Below the pieces are notes generated by a model that did not search any database, was not told the DNA's origin, and saw only the letters and a list, made by a program, of their open reading frames with translations. Of a stretch of 48,185 nucleotides of DNA, positions 1 through 8,215 are shown in pieces. The DNA is taken from contig JALOOG010000052.1 in NCBI GenBank assembly GCA_025454525.1, forward strand, positions 1 to 48,185, given 5' to 3'. Source of the stretch: Anaerolineae bacterium. GTDB lineage: Bacteria > Chloroflexota > Anaerolineae > Aggregatilineales > Phototrophicaceae. The first letter of the stretch is position 1. The number at the start of each line of letters is the position of its first letter. The position numbers and the translations under genes were made by a program.

Positions 1-161
1 TCAAGATTTGTAGTTATTTTAAAAGTGATTGGATAAAATCAATTTTCATATCAATATTGCTTAATCTTGCATTTAGAGCTGACTTGCGTTTTACCCCAAA
101 ACGTAGATCAACCTTGGACGTTCACGATTGATCTATCCTATCATTTCAAAAAGACCTCGGT

Positions 162-409
162 GAAAAGTCGGGACATTTGTTACGACTTTTCCGCTTACTT
201 CTGCTATGCTTGATCTCATCCGACCGATCTCCTACGAAAGAGGTCTCTGATGAACACCCGATTCCATCTGGTTTCTGAAGCTTGCTCTTTGGTTTTTTTG
301 CGCCCACCCGTTCAATCTTACGATCGATCTAACCATCTTGCCGCTGTCGCCGAATTAATTTTTCCTTAGCCGCCGTCTCTGCTGCCGCCTGTCCAAACAC
401 AAGTTGAAG
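162..409 (+). repeat. Repeated element, copy A (promoter-like block plus small ORF)
   Basis: This stretch is clearly homologous to 35364-35577 read on the minus strand. Both begin with a block close to GACATTTGTTACGACTTTTCC, carry a CTATGCT block 19 bases after TTACGA, then a purine-rich Shine-Dalgarno-like stretch and TCTGATGAA, which starts a small ORF. Both end at TTGAAGCG. In this copy the first block is also the right arm of a perfect 9-bp inverted repeat (GAAAAGTCG at 162-170, CGACTTTTC at 183-191, 12-base loop). A third, more degenerate copy is at 10131-10257. It may be the 5' end of an insertion sequence, a MITE-like element or a small gene family. Nothing else is seen in bases 1-161. 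Confidence 0.6.
250..407 (+). pseudogene. Small ORF of the repeated element, frameshifted
   Basis: ATG at 250 opens a frame starting MNTRFHLVSEA and containing NHLAAVAE; it stops at TAG 367-369. The homologous ORF at 35364-35498 reads MNIQFNLMSD and NHVAAVAE and continues past this point. Aligning the DNA shows one base missing here just before TTAGCCGCC. Restoring it lets the frame run to TGA 405-407, the same place where the other copy stops. This copy therefore looks like a single-base-deleted version of a peptide of about 45-52 residues. I do not recognise the family; the N-terminus of a lost transposase or a genuine small protein are both possible. Confidence 0.4.
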
Positions 410-454
410 CGGCCATCCGGATTGCGACTGCACACATTAAAGGAGCAAGCGTAA

Positions 455-1471
455 ATGAACACGCCACACATCGAAGGCCATCAAGTCACCTTTCGCTGGC
501 AAACCACCCAAGCGGACGAAACACCCCCCCTCTTGATCGGGGATTTTAACGATTGGGGCGCTCGTGGCACAGGGGACGCGATCGCGCTCACTCAAACCGC
601 GCCCAACGAATGGACGCACACCCGATCCTTTCCGTCCGATGCTTATATCGAATACAAATTCACCCATGATCCCACTGACCCAAAAGCCGCCGTTTTAGAT
701 CCGAATAATCCGCGCAAAGTCAGTAACGGCATGGGCAAACAGAACAATTATTTACGAATGCCAGACTCGCGTCCGATCGTGATCCCACGCGGGATCAAAC
801 ATGGCAAGATCACTGAACACACGATCCGATCGTTTGCTTTACCTGATGCGGAGCGCCACGTCTGGTTGTATCAACCGCCCGTCGAAACTCCCGCGCCATT
901 GATGATCGTCTATGACGGCCGCGATTACTTGCGCCGTGCCAAGTTACCCGAAGTGATCGATCACCTGATCGCGCAACATCAGATCCCACCCGTGGCCTTA
1001 GCGATGATCGATAATGGCAAAAAATCGCGCTACTTTGAGTATAACAACAGCGAGATGACGCTTTCGATCCTCTTAGAGGCGGTTTTACCTTTAGCACAAC
1101 GGAATTTACAGCTGACCTCACCGGGGGCGTATGGGGTGATCGGCGCGTCTATGGGTGGATTAATGGCGCTGTATACCGCCTTGCGCTTGCCGGGGATCTT
1201 TACGCGGGTGATCAGTCAATCGGGGGCGTTTCTGCTCAAACCCCGCGGCGAAGGCCTGATCGATTACCTGTTAAAGACGCAACCGACACTTCCCTTGAAG
1301 ATCTGGCAGGATGTCGGGGTGTATGAATGGCTGTTAGCGAGTAATCGGGAACTCCATACCACCTTACAAGCGCGGGGATATGAGGTCACTTATCGCGAAT
1401 TTAACGCCGGCCACAATTACACCGCATGGCGCGATCAATTGCCGGAGGCGTTGCGGACGACCTTCGCTTAA
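455..1471 (+). CDS. Putative esterase, Fes/enterochelin-esterase-like alpha/beta hydrolase
   Basis: A 338-residue protein without a signal peptide. Residues about 1-105 resemble the N-terminal CBM48/immunoglobulin-like domain that precedes the catalytic domain in Fes and glycan-related esterases (LLIGDFNDWGA at 27-37). Residues about 115-338 form an alpha/beta hydrolase domain: nucleophile elbow GASMGG with Ser232, and the probable catalytic His320 in AGHNYTAW near the C-terminus, both typical of the putative-esterase (Fes/IroE/antigen 85-like) family. AGGAGC at 441-446 gives a well-spaced ribosome-binding site. The end overlaps by 4 bases (TTAA) the stop of the convergent TPR gene. The substrate cannot be told: siderophore ester, acyl sugar or another ester. 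Confidence 0.8.
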   Translation: MNTPHIEGHQVTFRWQTTQADETPPLLIGDFNDWGARGTGDAIALTQTAPNEWTHTRSFPSDAYIEYKFTHDPTDPKAAVLDPNNPRKVSNGMGKQNNYLRMPDSRPIVIPRGIKHGKITEHTIRSFALPDAERHVWLYQPPVETPAPLMIVYDGRDYLRRAKLPEVIDHLIAQHQIPPVALAMIDNGKKSRYFEYNNSEMTLSILLEAVLPLAQRNLQLTSPGAYGVIGASMGGLMALYTALRLPGIFTRVISQSGAFLLKPRGEGLIDYLLKTQPTLPLKIWQDVGVYEWLLASNRELHTTLQARGYEVTYREFNAGHNYTAWRDQLPEALRTTFA

Positions 1472-2253
1472 CCGCGTGGGAACTTCTTCTTGATCGCCTC
1501 TTGGATCTGACGCGCCGCCCCAAAATCCATTAATGCCAAGGCCCGCCGATTGTGTTCGGCGGCCTTGGGGTAATTTTGCAACCGAAAGTACATCACACTC
1601 ATGTTGTGCCAAGCCCAAGGATTTTGAGGGTTAGACTTGACCACTTGTTCAAACAGCTTGAGCGACTCTTCATATTTGTTGTGCATCAGGTACACGCCGG
1701 CCATCGTCTCGATCAAGGTTTGTCGTTCTTCTTCGTCCGTTGCGAGGGAGAGCGCCTTTTTATAGCGGATCTCCACTTTGCCCAAGTCTTTTTTGCGATC
1801 CCAATAGTTGATCTCGGTCATACACAGCGCATAGGTGATCGGCGTGGTTTTGATCAGGTGATCCAACACCAACCGAGCGTCATCAAAGCGATTCATGTTC
1901 ATGTAGATCACCGCTTCGATCAAATTGATCGCTTGATCATCCGGTTCAAGCGTTTGGGCCTTTTGCAACCAATCCAACGCGATCGCTAAGCCGTCTTGAT
2001 CGTAATCGTCATTCTGTTCAAACGCCGATTTCATGATCGTTTGTGCGATTCCGGCATAAGCGTAAGGTTGCGATCCACACGCAGCGAAAATCCGAAGCGC
2101 GTCTTGTAACACGGCCCGATTGCCTCGATAAGTGTTCAAGATCTTTTTGCCACGCTGATACAGTTGTTTCGCCCGATCCGACGGACGCGGATCGGTGGGC
2201 AAGGTGAGTTGATCGATAAAATTCAGCAGTTGTTTGACGTAATCGTTAGCCAT
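1468..2253 (-). CDS. TPR-repeat protein
   Basis: A 261-residue soluble protein built mostly of tetratricopeptide-like helical pairs. The clearest units are near the C-terminus: LMHNKYEESLKLFEQVV, then NPWAWHNMSVMYFRLQN followed by YPKAAEHNRRALALMD, matching the TPR spacing of small and large residues. Such proteins are protein-interaction scaffolds; no catalytic motif is seen. I chose the ATG at 2253 (MANDYVKQ) rather than an upstream in-frame start at 2307, because a GGGGGA ribosome-binding site lies 8-10 bases before it and the longer form would run into the upstream lipid-kinase gene. It lies 34 bases downstream of that gene on the same strand and is probably cotranscribed with it. Confidence 0.75.
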   Translation of the reverse strand: MANDYVKQLLNFIDQLTLPTDPRPSDRAKQLYQRGKKILNTYRGNRAVLQDALRIFAACGSQPYAYAGIAQTIMKSAFEQNDDYDQDGLAIALDWLQKAQTLEPDDQAINLIEAVIYMNMNRFDDARLVLDHLIKTTPITYALCMTEINYWDRKKDLGKVEIRYKKALSLATDEEERQTLIETMAGVYLMHNKYEESLKLFEQVVKSNPQNPWAWHNMSVMYFRLQNYPKAAEHNRRALALMDFGAARQIQEAIKKKFPRG

Positions 2254-2287
2254 AACCCAGATCCCCCTGATGCAAATTATTGTAGCA

Positions 2288-3229
2288 TCAGGCCGGGAGA
2301 GGCACAATCACCCTGACTGCATTCGGCACGACCTCCACCGTCAACGGGTATTGCGCGGTTAACGGTTCACCGTCTAACCCGATGCTTTGACGTTTCCGCC
2401 CGATCACGGTAATTTGACGGCCTTTCCAATGCGGGATCGTTGACCAACGCGCTTTTAGGCGTGGGAACACCGTGCTGAAGGCGCTCCGAAACAGCGAGAG
2501 GATCGTCCCCGGATCGGTGCCACGGAAGATGATCACATCCAACAGGCCATCACTTGGGCTGATCTCTGGCGCTAAGCTCATGTTGGGCAATCCCACATTG
2601 CCGGAATTGCAGATCACACACGACACCCCGCGCACCCGATAGCGTTTGCCGTCAATGGTGATCTTATAACGGGCGCTACGGGAATCGCGGATCGCCCGTA
2701 AGGTGGAAATGATGTAGGCCAATTTGCCCCAACGCTTTTTCTCCTCACGTTCGGCCTTTTGAGTCATGTCCGCTTCGAGTCCGATCCCGACGCGCAACAT
2801 AAAATAGCGATCTCCGTTCACCCGTCCCATATCGATCGATCGCAACGCGGCCTGATTGCCGATCGCGAGGGTGAGCGCCGTCTCTAACGTTTGTGGGATG
2901 CCCAATTCAACCGACATCACGTTGGCGGTGCCGGCCGGCAAGATCGCCAACGGCACCTCTGATCCCATCAGGCCGTGCGCCACTTCCATCACCGTGCCAT
3001 CGCCACCATACGCTGCCACGACATCTGCGCCGGCCGCGATCGCCGTTTGAGCAAAGGCCATCGCATCGCCGTCTTTAGCGGTGACATGCAGCTGATAATG
3101 GAGTCCAGATTTGAGCAAGAGCGCCTCTAAGGCTTCTGGCGGCGCGGGGTTGAGACCAGAAACCGGGTTCATGATCACATGAATCCGGCGAATTTGTGTC
3201 GGGATTGCCTCTAATTGCGGCAGTGTCAT
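2288..3229 (-). CDS. Diacylglycerol kinase-family lipid kinase (YegS-like)
   Basis: A 313-residue protein with the diacylglycerol-kinase catalytic fold: nucleotide-binding NPVSG at 21-25, GGDGTVMEV at 75-83 (the diagnostic GGDGT loop) and LPAGTANVM at 97-105, followed by the beta-sandwich C-terminal domain. Family members phosphorylate diacylglycerol, ceramide, sphingoid bases or other membrane lipids with ATP; the lipid used here cannot be told from sequence. A GAGGCAAC ribosome-binding site precedes the ATG at 3229. It is the first gene of a probable two-gene unit with the TPR protein downstream. Length and motif order are normal for YegS/BmrU-type proteins. Confidence 0.87.
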   Translation of the reverse strand: MTLPQLEAIPTQIRRIHVIMNPVSGLNPAPPEALEALLLKSGLHYQLHVTAKDGDAMAFAQTAIAAGADVVAAYGGDGTVMEVAHGLMGSEVPLAILPAGTANVMSVELGIPQTLETALTLAIGNQAALRSIDMGRVNGDRYFMLRVGIGLEADMTQKAEREEKKRWGKLAYIISTLRAIRDSRSARYKITIDGKRYRVRGVSCVICNSGNVGLPNMSLAPEISPSDGLLDVIIFRGTDPGTILSLFRSAFSTVFPRLKARWSTIPHWKGRQITVIGRKRQSIGLDGEPLTAQYPLTVEVVPNAVRVIVPLPA

Positions 3230-3502
3230 CAGTTGCCTCGCTACTTAGTCCCTTCAGAACAGACTGCAACCGATTAAGACCGATCCCCTTGTGCCACGCG
3301 GGTCAATAGGTGTGGAGAGGGGTGCGGTTTTTCTCGGCTGTTACAACCGACATTATAAAAATGCCGCTTAAGGCTTAGATGAGACTGCGCTCAATATTCA
3401 CCGACTCCATAGCACAAGCCTTAAGAGTCATGAGAGCGGGCGCAACGAAAGCCAATGTTATCATTGCGATTTATTGGAGTAACCGAGAGACGATCTATAC
3501 CA

Positions 3503-3962
3503 TCAGGCCGCTGTGGCTGTCTGATCAATCGCGTCTTGTGTCTGGACAATCAAGTCGATGCTTAAGGTGTTGGTGGGTGCTGGATTAATTGTCGGACTCG
3601 CGATCAACGCCAACGCGGTTTGAGTCTGATTTTCATCATGCGACCGCCCATTGATCCACTGAATCGGCACGAAAATCCCAACAATAAAGATAACGATCAC
3701 CGGGATGACGATGCCAATGATCGGGATTTTGTTTGTGTCATGTTGTGCTTCGGGTATCTGTGATTCAGTCGACATAAGCAAACACTCTAGCCTCATCGAT
3801 CGCTTTGAGGATCTCATCCCACCAGCGATCCCCGCCGATCAAGGTATCGGGACTCTGGTCATACCAGATGTTGAGGTCGGGAAAAGCGACCTTTAATTGT
3901 TCGATCAACGCCTTGGTAAACTCTTGATCAACTCGGCTATACGACACGAATATTTGCGGCAT
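3503..3962 (-). pseudogene. Relic of a TIR-transmembrane protein
   Basis: Two overlapping minus-strand frames lie here. The first (3962-3765, 65 residues) is the first half of a TIR domain: MPQIFVSYSRVDQEFTKAL, then IWYDQ and GGDRWWDEILKAIDEA. It stops before the second half of the fold, so the usual catalytic-glutamate region is missing. The second, best started at ATG 3775 (MSTESQIPEAQ), is in another frame and encodes one strong transmembrane helix (IPIIGIVIPVIVIFIVGIFV) and a Gln/Thr/Ala/Pro-rich linker ending at 3503. TIR, transmembrane helix and low-complexity linker are the usual front half of larger bacterial TIR signalling proteins. This therefore looks like a gene with an internal deletion or frameshift and a lost C-terminus. 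Two separate short functional proteins are less likely. Confidence 0.55.
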
Positions 3963-4378
3963 GATGTGATCTCAAATGATGTAACGATAACGATCGATTA
4001 TGCCAAAGATCGAAGCGGTGCGCTAATAGCGAAAAGATCGGGAGTGGTGAAAGATACGGAGATGAGATCACACTAGAAAGATCAACATATGCCCATATAG
4101 CACGACACAGAAAAGCAAGCGAAGGTAGGTAAACATAAGTTGAGGAGGCAACGCTCCGCTACCGCAAAGTATGCCAGAGCGCCGCTATACATACAGGTTT
4201 ATCTAGTAACGTTTATGGAACGCCGCTCCCGTGGTATTGTTGTGACCACTCCTTGAAATTCAGCATCAATACCATCCGCTCATAAGGCGAGCTATTCCCT
4301 GTGAAAATGTAATCCAATCTCCGCCTCGTACACTTCAAACGGCAATTTTACCGAAACCGTGCTAAGTTTCTATGGCGC
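3963..4378. other. Intergenic region with no convincing gene
   Basis: Lies between the TIR relic and the histidine kinase. No frame has a plausible start, codon use or protein motif, and base composition is more AT-rich than in neighbouring genes. It may hold the original promoter of the TIR gene and degraded sequence. No tRNA-like or clear riboswitch-like fold was found by eye. Confidence 0.4.
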
Positions 4379-4407
4379 TTTACTTTTGACCGCGCTTGAA
4401 TTATAAT
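4379..4407 (+). promoter_or_regulatory. Candidate promoter of the histidine kinase gene
   Basis: A perfect TATAAT at 4402-4407 lies 17 bases after a weak -35-like TTTACT (4379-4384), 33 bases before the ATG of the kinase gene. AGAGGA at 4427-4432 is the ribosome-binding site. Confidence 0.4.
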
Positions 4408-4440
4408 ATGTAATTAATTGCGTAATAGAGGAATGATGGC

Positions 4441-5925
4441 ATGTTCGCGCATCCTCCGAATCGTTGGAAAGGTCTGCTGACTGCGGTGATCGTGGTGTTG
4501 ATCGCCACGGCGATCAAGTCGCTACTGAACCCGCTTTATGGTGTAGAAAGCCCATTTCTGCTGTTTTTTTCGGCAGTGGTGATCAGTGCATGGTTGGGCG
4601 GATTCAGTGCGGGGGTGCTGGCTACAGTGTTAGCGGCGCTGTTGGCAGATTATTTTTTCTTGATCCCTTATTTTTCATTTAATTTGATGCCACATCAGGC
4701 CTTACGTTTGTTAACCTTTATCACGGAAGGGTTGATCATTAGCTTCTTGAGTCATCGCTTTTGGGTCTCGCGTCAACGGGCTGATCACGAATATCAACAA
4801 CGTCTGACTGCGGAACGATCCCTACGGGAAAATGAGGAACAGTTCCGTTTGTTGATCGAAAACGCCACGGAATATGCGATCATCCTGTTAAATGACCAAG
4901 GCCAGATCAACTCATGGAATCGCGGGGCAGAACGGATCACCGGATATGCTAAAGAGGAGGCGATCGGCCAACCGCTAGATCTATTTTATCTGGAAGTGGA
5001 TCGGATCATCGGTCGCCCACAACAAACGCTTAAGGCCGTTGCACGCGATCGCCCGTTTGAACAGGAGATCGAACAGCGTCATAAAACCGGCCGCCACTTT
5101 TACGCGCACCTGTGTTTGACCGCGATCTATAGTGATCAGGGTGAATTGCGCGGTTATTCATTGATCACCCGCGATATTACCGAGCGTAAACAAGCGGCGC
5201 AAGAATTAGAGCGGCGCGTGCGCGAACGCACCGCTCAATTGCATGAGTTAAATCAGCAATTAGAGACATTCGCCTATCGTGTCTCCCATGACCTCGGCGC
5301 ACCGTTGCGCTCCATTCAAGGTTTTACCACCATTCTGTTAGAAGACCACAGCGAAAACCTCAACGGACAAGGGCGCGATTACTTGAGGCGGATCGGCCGT
5401 GGTGCAGAGAAATTAGACCGCTTGGTGAGTGATCTCTTGACCTATAGCCGCTTCAGCTCAGAAAAAGTGCCACTTGAACCCTTAGATCTAGGCGCGATTG
5501 TGGATGACTTGTTGACAAGATTAGGGGTGGATCATGCGATCGATGTGATGCGCCCATTTCCCCCATGTTTAGGGAATCGTGTGATCGTCACGCAAATCTT
5601 ACAAAACTTGATCCACAACGCGCTCACCTATACCTCACCACAGCGCACACCTCAAGTGACGGTCACCACCGAACTTCAGGGTGATCAGCTCCGTATTGTC
5701 GTGAGTGATAATGGGATCGGGATTGCGCCCGCAGATCACGAACGCATTTTTCGGCCCTTTGAGCGCGTCGATCCCCGTTACCCCGGTAGTGGGATCGGGT
5801 TGGCGATTGTCAGTAACGGCATGAAACGCATGAACGGACGTTACGGGCTAGAGTCGGTCTTAGGGGAAGGGAGTCGCTTCTGGTTTGAATTGCCGGCCCT
5901 CGTACCGACCGATCACACCCCCTAA
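4441..5925 (+). CDS. Membrane-bound PAS sensor histidine kinase
   Basis: A 494-residue hybrid-free histidine kinase. Residues about 10-105 hold four hydrophobic segments resembling the DUF4118/KdpD-type membrane domain. A PAS domain follows at about 130-250, with the typical LLIENATEYAIILLN start and a PAC-like end GYSLITRDITERKQ. After a coiled coil comes the HisKA box with phospho-acceptor His283 in VSHDLGAPLRS. The ATPase domain has an N box (NLIHNALTY), G1 box (DNGIGIAP), F box and G2 (GSGIGLAIV). It should autophosphorylate in response to an unknown signal sensed in the membrane or PAS domain. No response regulator is adjacent, so it is an orphan kinase. Its stop overlaps that of the convergent small membrane-protein gene. 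Confidence 0.9.
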   Translation: MFAHPPNRWKGLLTAVIVVLIATAIKSLLNPLYGVESPFLLFFSAVVISAWLGGFSAGVLATVLAALLADYFFLIPYFSFNLMPHQALRLLTFITEGLIISFLSHRFWVSRQRADHEYQQRLTAERSLRENEEQFRLLIENATEYAIILLNDQGQINSWNRGAERITGYAKEEAIGQPLDLFYLEVDRIIGRPQQTLKAVARDRPFEQEIEQRHKTGRHFYAHLCLTAIYSDQGELRGYSLITRDITERKQAAQELERRVRERTAQLHELNQQLETFAYRVSHDLGAPLRSIQGFTTILLEDHSENLNGQGRDYLRRIGRGAEKLDRLVSDLLTYSRFSSEKVPLEPLDLGAIVDDLLTRLGVDHAIDVMRPFPPCLGNRVIVTQILQNLIHNALTYTSPQRTPQVTVTTELQGDQLRIVVSDNGIGIAPADHERIFRPFERVDPRYPGSGIGLAIVSNGMKRMNGRYGLESVLGEGSRFWFELPALVPTDHTP

Positions 5926-6260
5926 TTGAGGTTACGACGATTTTGATGATTGTCCTCGTCATCAAAATAATCCTCGTAGGGGACATCATTTTTAGCCTTT
6001 TCATCGTATGGAGACTCATCCCGCTCACGTTGGAAAAAACGATCAATGGTGAGATCGCGACTCTCTAATAACACAAACACGATGGTATGTGCCATGATCA
6101 AAAAGGCCCAGACAGCCAACGGCGCAATAAACCGCCGTGCGACCAACAAGGTCAATAGTCCAAACGCCACAAATCCCAACAAATGCAACCCGTACCAGAT
6201 CCGCCGCGTAAAACGCGCTTCGATCCGCTGCAACATACCTTCGGGATCAGGGTTTGACAT
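5922..6260 (-). CDS. Small 2TM-domain membrane protein
   Basis: A 112-residue protein with two hydrophobic segments (about 22-42 and 47-65) separated by a short basic turn (LVARRFIAPLAVW), the pattern of the 2TM domain family. The acidic C-terminal tail contains PYEDYFDDEDNHQ. Function is unknown; 2TM domains are often found in small proteins or at the N-terminus of sensor proteins. GGGGAA gives a ribosome-binding site inside the end of the upstream gene, only 4 bases away. It is therefore the last gene of a three-gene unit of small membrane proteins on this strand, converging on the histidine kinase. Confidence 0.7.
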   Translation of the reverse strand: MSNPDPEGMLQRIEARFTRRIWYGLHLLGFVAFGLLTLLVARRFIAPLAVWAFLIMAHTIVFVLLESRDLTIDRFFQRERDESPYDEKAKNDVPYEDYFDDEDNHQNRRNLN

Positions 6261-6264
6261 GGTG

Positions 6265-6573
6265 TTATTCCCCTTTGGTTAAGCGGGCGATCTCCTGTTG
6301 AAGTTGTTGACGGGTATAGGCGACACGCAATGCCAACATCCCCAACACGGCTAACTCTAGTATAACACCGATCACGGTGATCACAGTGACTTCCGAAGGC
6401 AAGGTGACATACTGGCCGATCAGCGGATAACCGATCGTCAATAACAGACCCGCCCCCACAATTGACCCGATCCACGCTAAGATCAAGCCGATCAACCAAC
6501 GGCTATGTGCCTCAAAGCGCCGTTGTAACCACATCAATTGAGCCGCACGTTCGATCAGGAGCGAATCACTCAT
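6265..6573 (-). CDS. Small membrane protein of unknown function
   Basis: From ATG 6573 (MSDSLLIERAAQLMW) this encodes 102 residues with two membrane helices, about 25-48 and 60-80, and a charged C-terminal helix (YTRQQLQQEIARLTKGE). A further in-frame start upstream at 6618 would add 15 Arg/Lys/Ser-rich residues lying inside the preceding gene, which is less likely. It overlaps the end of the upstream gene by 8 bases, implying translational coupling. No family was recognised; the helical plan resembles the gene before it. Confidence 0.6.
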   Translation of the reverse strand: MSDSLLIERAAQLMWLQRRFEAHSRWLIGLILAWIGSIVGAGLLLTIGYPLIGQYVTLPSEVTVITVIGVILELAVLGMLALRVAYTRQQLQQEIARLTKGE

Positions 6574-6976
6574 TTTGCCCCGCCTTCTGTCGCTTGATTT
6601 CGACCAATTCCCCGTCATCCCCGATGATATATTCGATCGCGTCGGTTTGGGTCAAGGGGGGAACGGGTTTGCGTTTGGCTTTATCACCCAATTGACGATA
6701 GGGTAAACGAGAGACCTCATGCTCTAGGGCGGCCATCTCTTTTTGATGTTTAGACCAAGCATAAGCCAGTGGGATCGCGCCGATTAGACCGATTCCTCCT
6801 AATAAGAGCGCGATGATCAGTGGGAATTGGCCCGACAACCCTAACAGCGCACCCCCGAATATGCCAAGCGTGATCAACAGGTTGAAAAACAGCAAGCGCA
6901 CACGCCGCTGATTATAACGATCCAATTGATCGTGCAGATCTTCCAGATATTGCCCGTATTCTTGATACGACTCCAT
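6566..6976 (-). CDS. Small coiled-coil membrane protein of unknown function
   Basis: From ATG 6976 (MESYQEYGQYLEDLHDQ) the product is 136 residues: an amphipathic N-terminal helix, two membrane helices (about 28-50 and 54-74), a second charged helix (WSKHQKEMAALEHEVSRL) and a basic tail with QTDAIEYIIGDDGELVE. A TTG start at 6988 is also possible. First gene of the three-gene small membrane-protein unit. The last conserved-looking segment resembles a short acidic interaction motif, but no function can be assigned. Confidence 0.6.
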   Translation of the reverse strand: MESYQEYGQYLEDLHDQLDRYNQRRVRLLFFNLLITLGIFGGALLGLSGQFPLIIALLLGGIGLIGAIPLAYAWSKHQKEMAALEHEVSRLPYRQLGDKAKRKPVPPLTQTDAIEYIIGDDGELVEIKRQKAGQNE

Positions 6977-7012
6977 GATCCACCACAAACCAACCTTTGA
7001 TGCTTAGGATCA

Positions 7013-8089
7013 TTATAACAATTTTTTTTCAACGGCGGGAATTGCTTGTTCAGCTTCTAATAAACGGCGTTTACGTTCCACGCCCCACCGATAACCGCTT
7101 AATCCGCCGTCTTTACGCACGACGCGATGACACGGGATTACGATCGCGACCACATTCGCGGCGCACGCGGAGGCCACCGCCCGCGTCGCATCGGGATCGC
7201 CGATCGCTTGGGCGATGTCCGCATAAGAACGGGTCTCGCCGCGGGGGATCTCGCGTAAGGCCTGCCACACACGCCATTGAAAGGCCGTAGCCTGAATATC
7301 CAAGGGCAGCGCGAGATGCGGTCGTTTTCCCTCAACATGATCTAAGATCGCGCTCACCGCATCGGCTAAAGCGGCTGCGTCCGGTTGGATCTGGGCATGT
7401 GGGTATTCAGCGTGTAACGAGGACTCGGCCGCCTCGACACTTTCATGCAAGCTGACCGCGCAAATCCCACGCGGAGTCATCGCCACCAATAAGATCCCTA
7501 AATAACAATCGATCGTGGTGTAAGTGATCTGGATCATTGCGCCTCCGCGTTGATAAGTAGCTGGGGTCATGCCTAAGTGATCATCGACTCGCTCATAAAT
7601 CCGACTGGGTGAGCCGTAACCGGCCTGATAGATCGCCTCTCCGATGCTTCGTCCGGTGCGTAAATCCGCTTTAAACGCCTTTAACCGATGCGCCTCTACA
7701 AATTGTTTCGGGGTGATTCCCAAAATCGCTTTAAAGGTGGTTTGCAGATAGTGCGGCGTAAAATGAAAGTGTGCGCCCAACGCTTCTAAAGTGATCTGTG
7801 CCGAGTCATCGGCGTGATCGCGCAAATAATCACAGATCGCTTGTGTGAGACAGACGCGCTCATCGATCATCGGTATCGTGTGCGGGCGACAGCGCTTGCA
7901 TGGTCGAAACCCGGCGCTTTCGGCCGCAGCCGGCAAGCGAAAAAAGCACACATTTTCACGCTTGGGCGGCCGCGATGCACACGACGGTCGACAATAAACT
8001 CCGGTGGTTCGCACCGCATAAACAAATTGGCCATCGGCGTTCGGATCGCGCCCGATCACCGCTTGCCATTGGATCTCCTGTTCGATCAT
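7013..8089 (-). CDS. ada: Ada: methylated-DNA repair protein and transcription activator
   Basis: A 358-residue protein with the three Ada parts in order. The N-terminal zinc domain has Cys33, Cys37, Cys64 and Cys67 (VYCRPSC and PCKRC), the first being the methylphosphotriester acceptor. The AraC-type helix-turn-helix region spans about 80-182. The C-terminal O6-methylguanine-DNA methyltransferase has active-site Cys320 in IPCHRVV. It removes methyl groups from DNA phosphotriesters and O6-methylguanine by suicidal transfer to cysteine; in enterobacteria the methylated form activates its own gene. Length and spacing match E. coli Ada closely. AGGGGAA lies before the ATG. No alkA or alkB homologue is next to it, so it stands alone here. 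Confidence 0.95.
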   Translation of the reverse strand: MIEQEIQWQAVIGRDPNADGQFVYAVRTTGVYCRPSCASRPPKRENVCFFRLPAAAESAGFRPCKRCRPHTIPMIDERVCLTQAICDYLRDHADDSAQITLEALGAHFHFTPHYLQTTFKAILGITPKQFVEAHRLKAFKADLRTGRSIGEAIYQAGYGSPSRIYERVDDHLGMTPATYQRGGAMIQITYTTIDCYLGILLVAMTPRGICAVSLHESVEAAESSLHAEYPHAQIQPDAAALADAVSAILDHVEGKRPHLALPLDIQATAFQWRVWQALREIPRGETRSYADIAQAIGDPDATRAVASACAANVVAIVIPCHRVVRKDGGLSGYRWGVERKRRLLEAEQAIPAVEKKLL

Positions 8090-8175
8090 CGCATTCCCCT
8101 TTGTTCACTGATTGATCGCATTGTATGTCAAGTGGTTGGGTGAAAACGATCCGATTCTGATGCGCTTATTTTTTG

Positions 8176-8207
8176 GTTTTGGGTGATCCGATCGAATCAC
8201 CCAAAAC
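8176..8207. terminator. Hairpin after pepF
   Basis: A perfect 12-bp stem, GTTTTGGGTGAT (8176-8187) with ATCACCCAAAAC (8196-8207) around an 8-base loop, lies 9 bases beyond the pepF stop. In the pepF direction it is followed by an A-rich rather than T-rich stretch, so it is not a classical intrinsic terminator. It may stabilise the mRNA end or pause polymerase. Confidence 0.5.
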
Positions 8208-8215
8208 GGTGAAGC

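Noticed and set aside
3379-3588. 69-codon plus-strand frame
   Set aside because: Overlaps the end of the TIR-transmembrane relic and has no supporting features.
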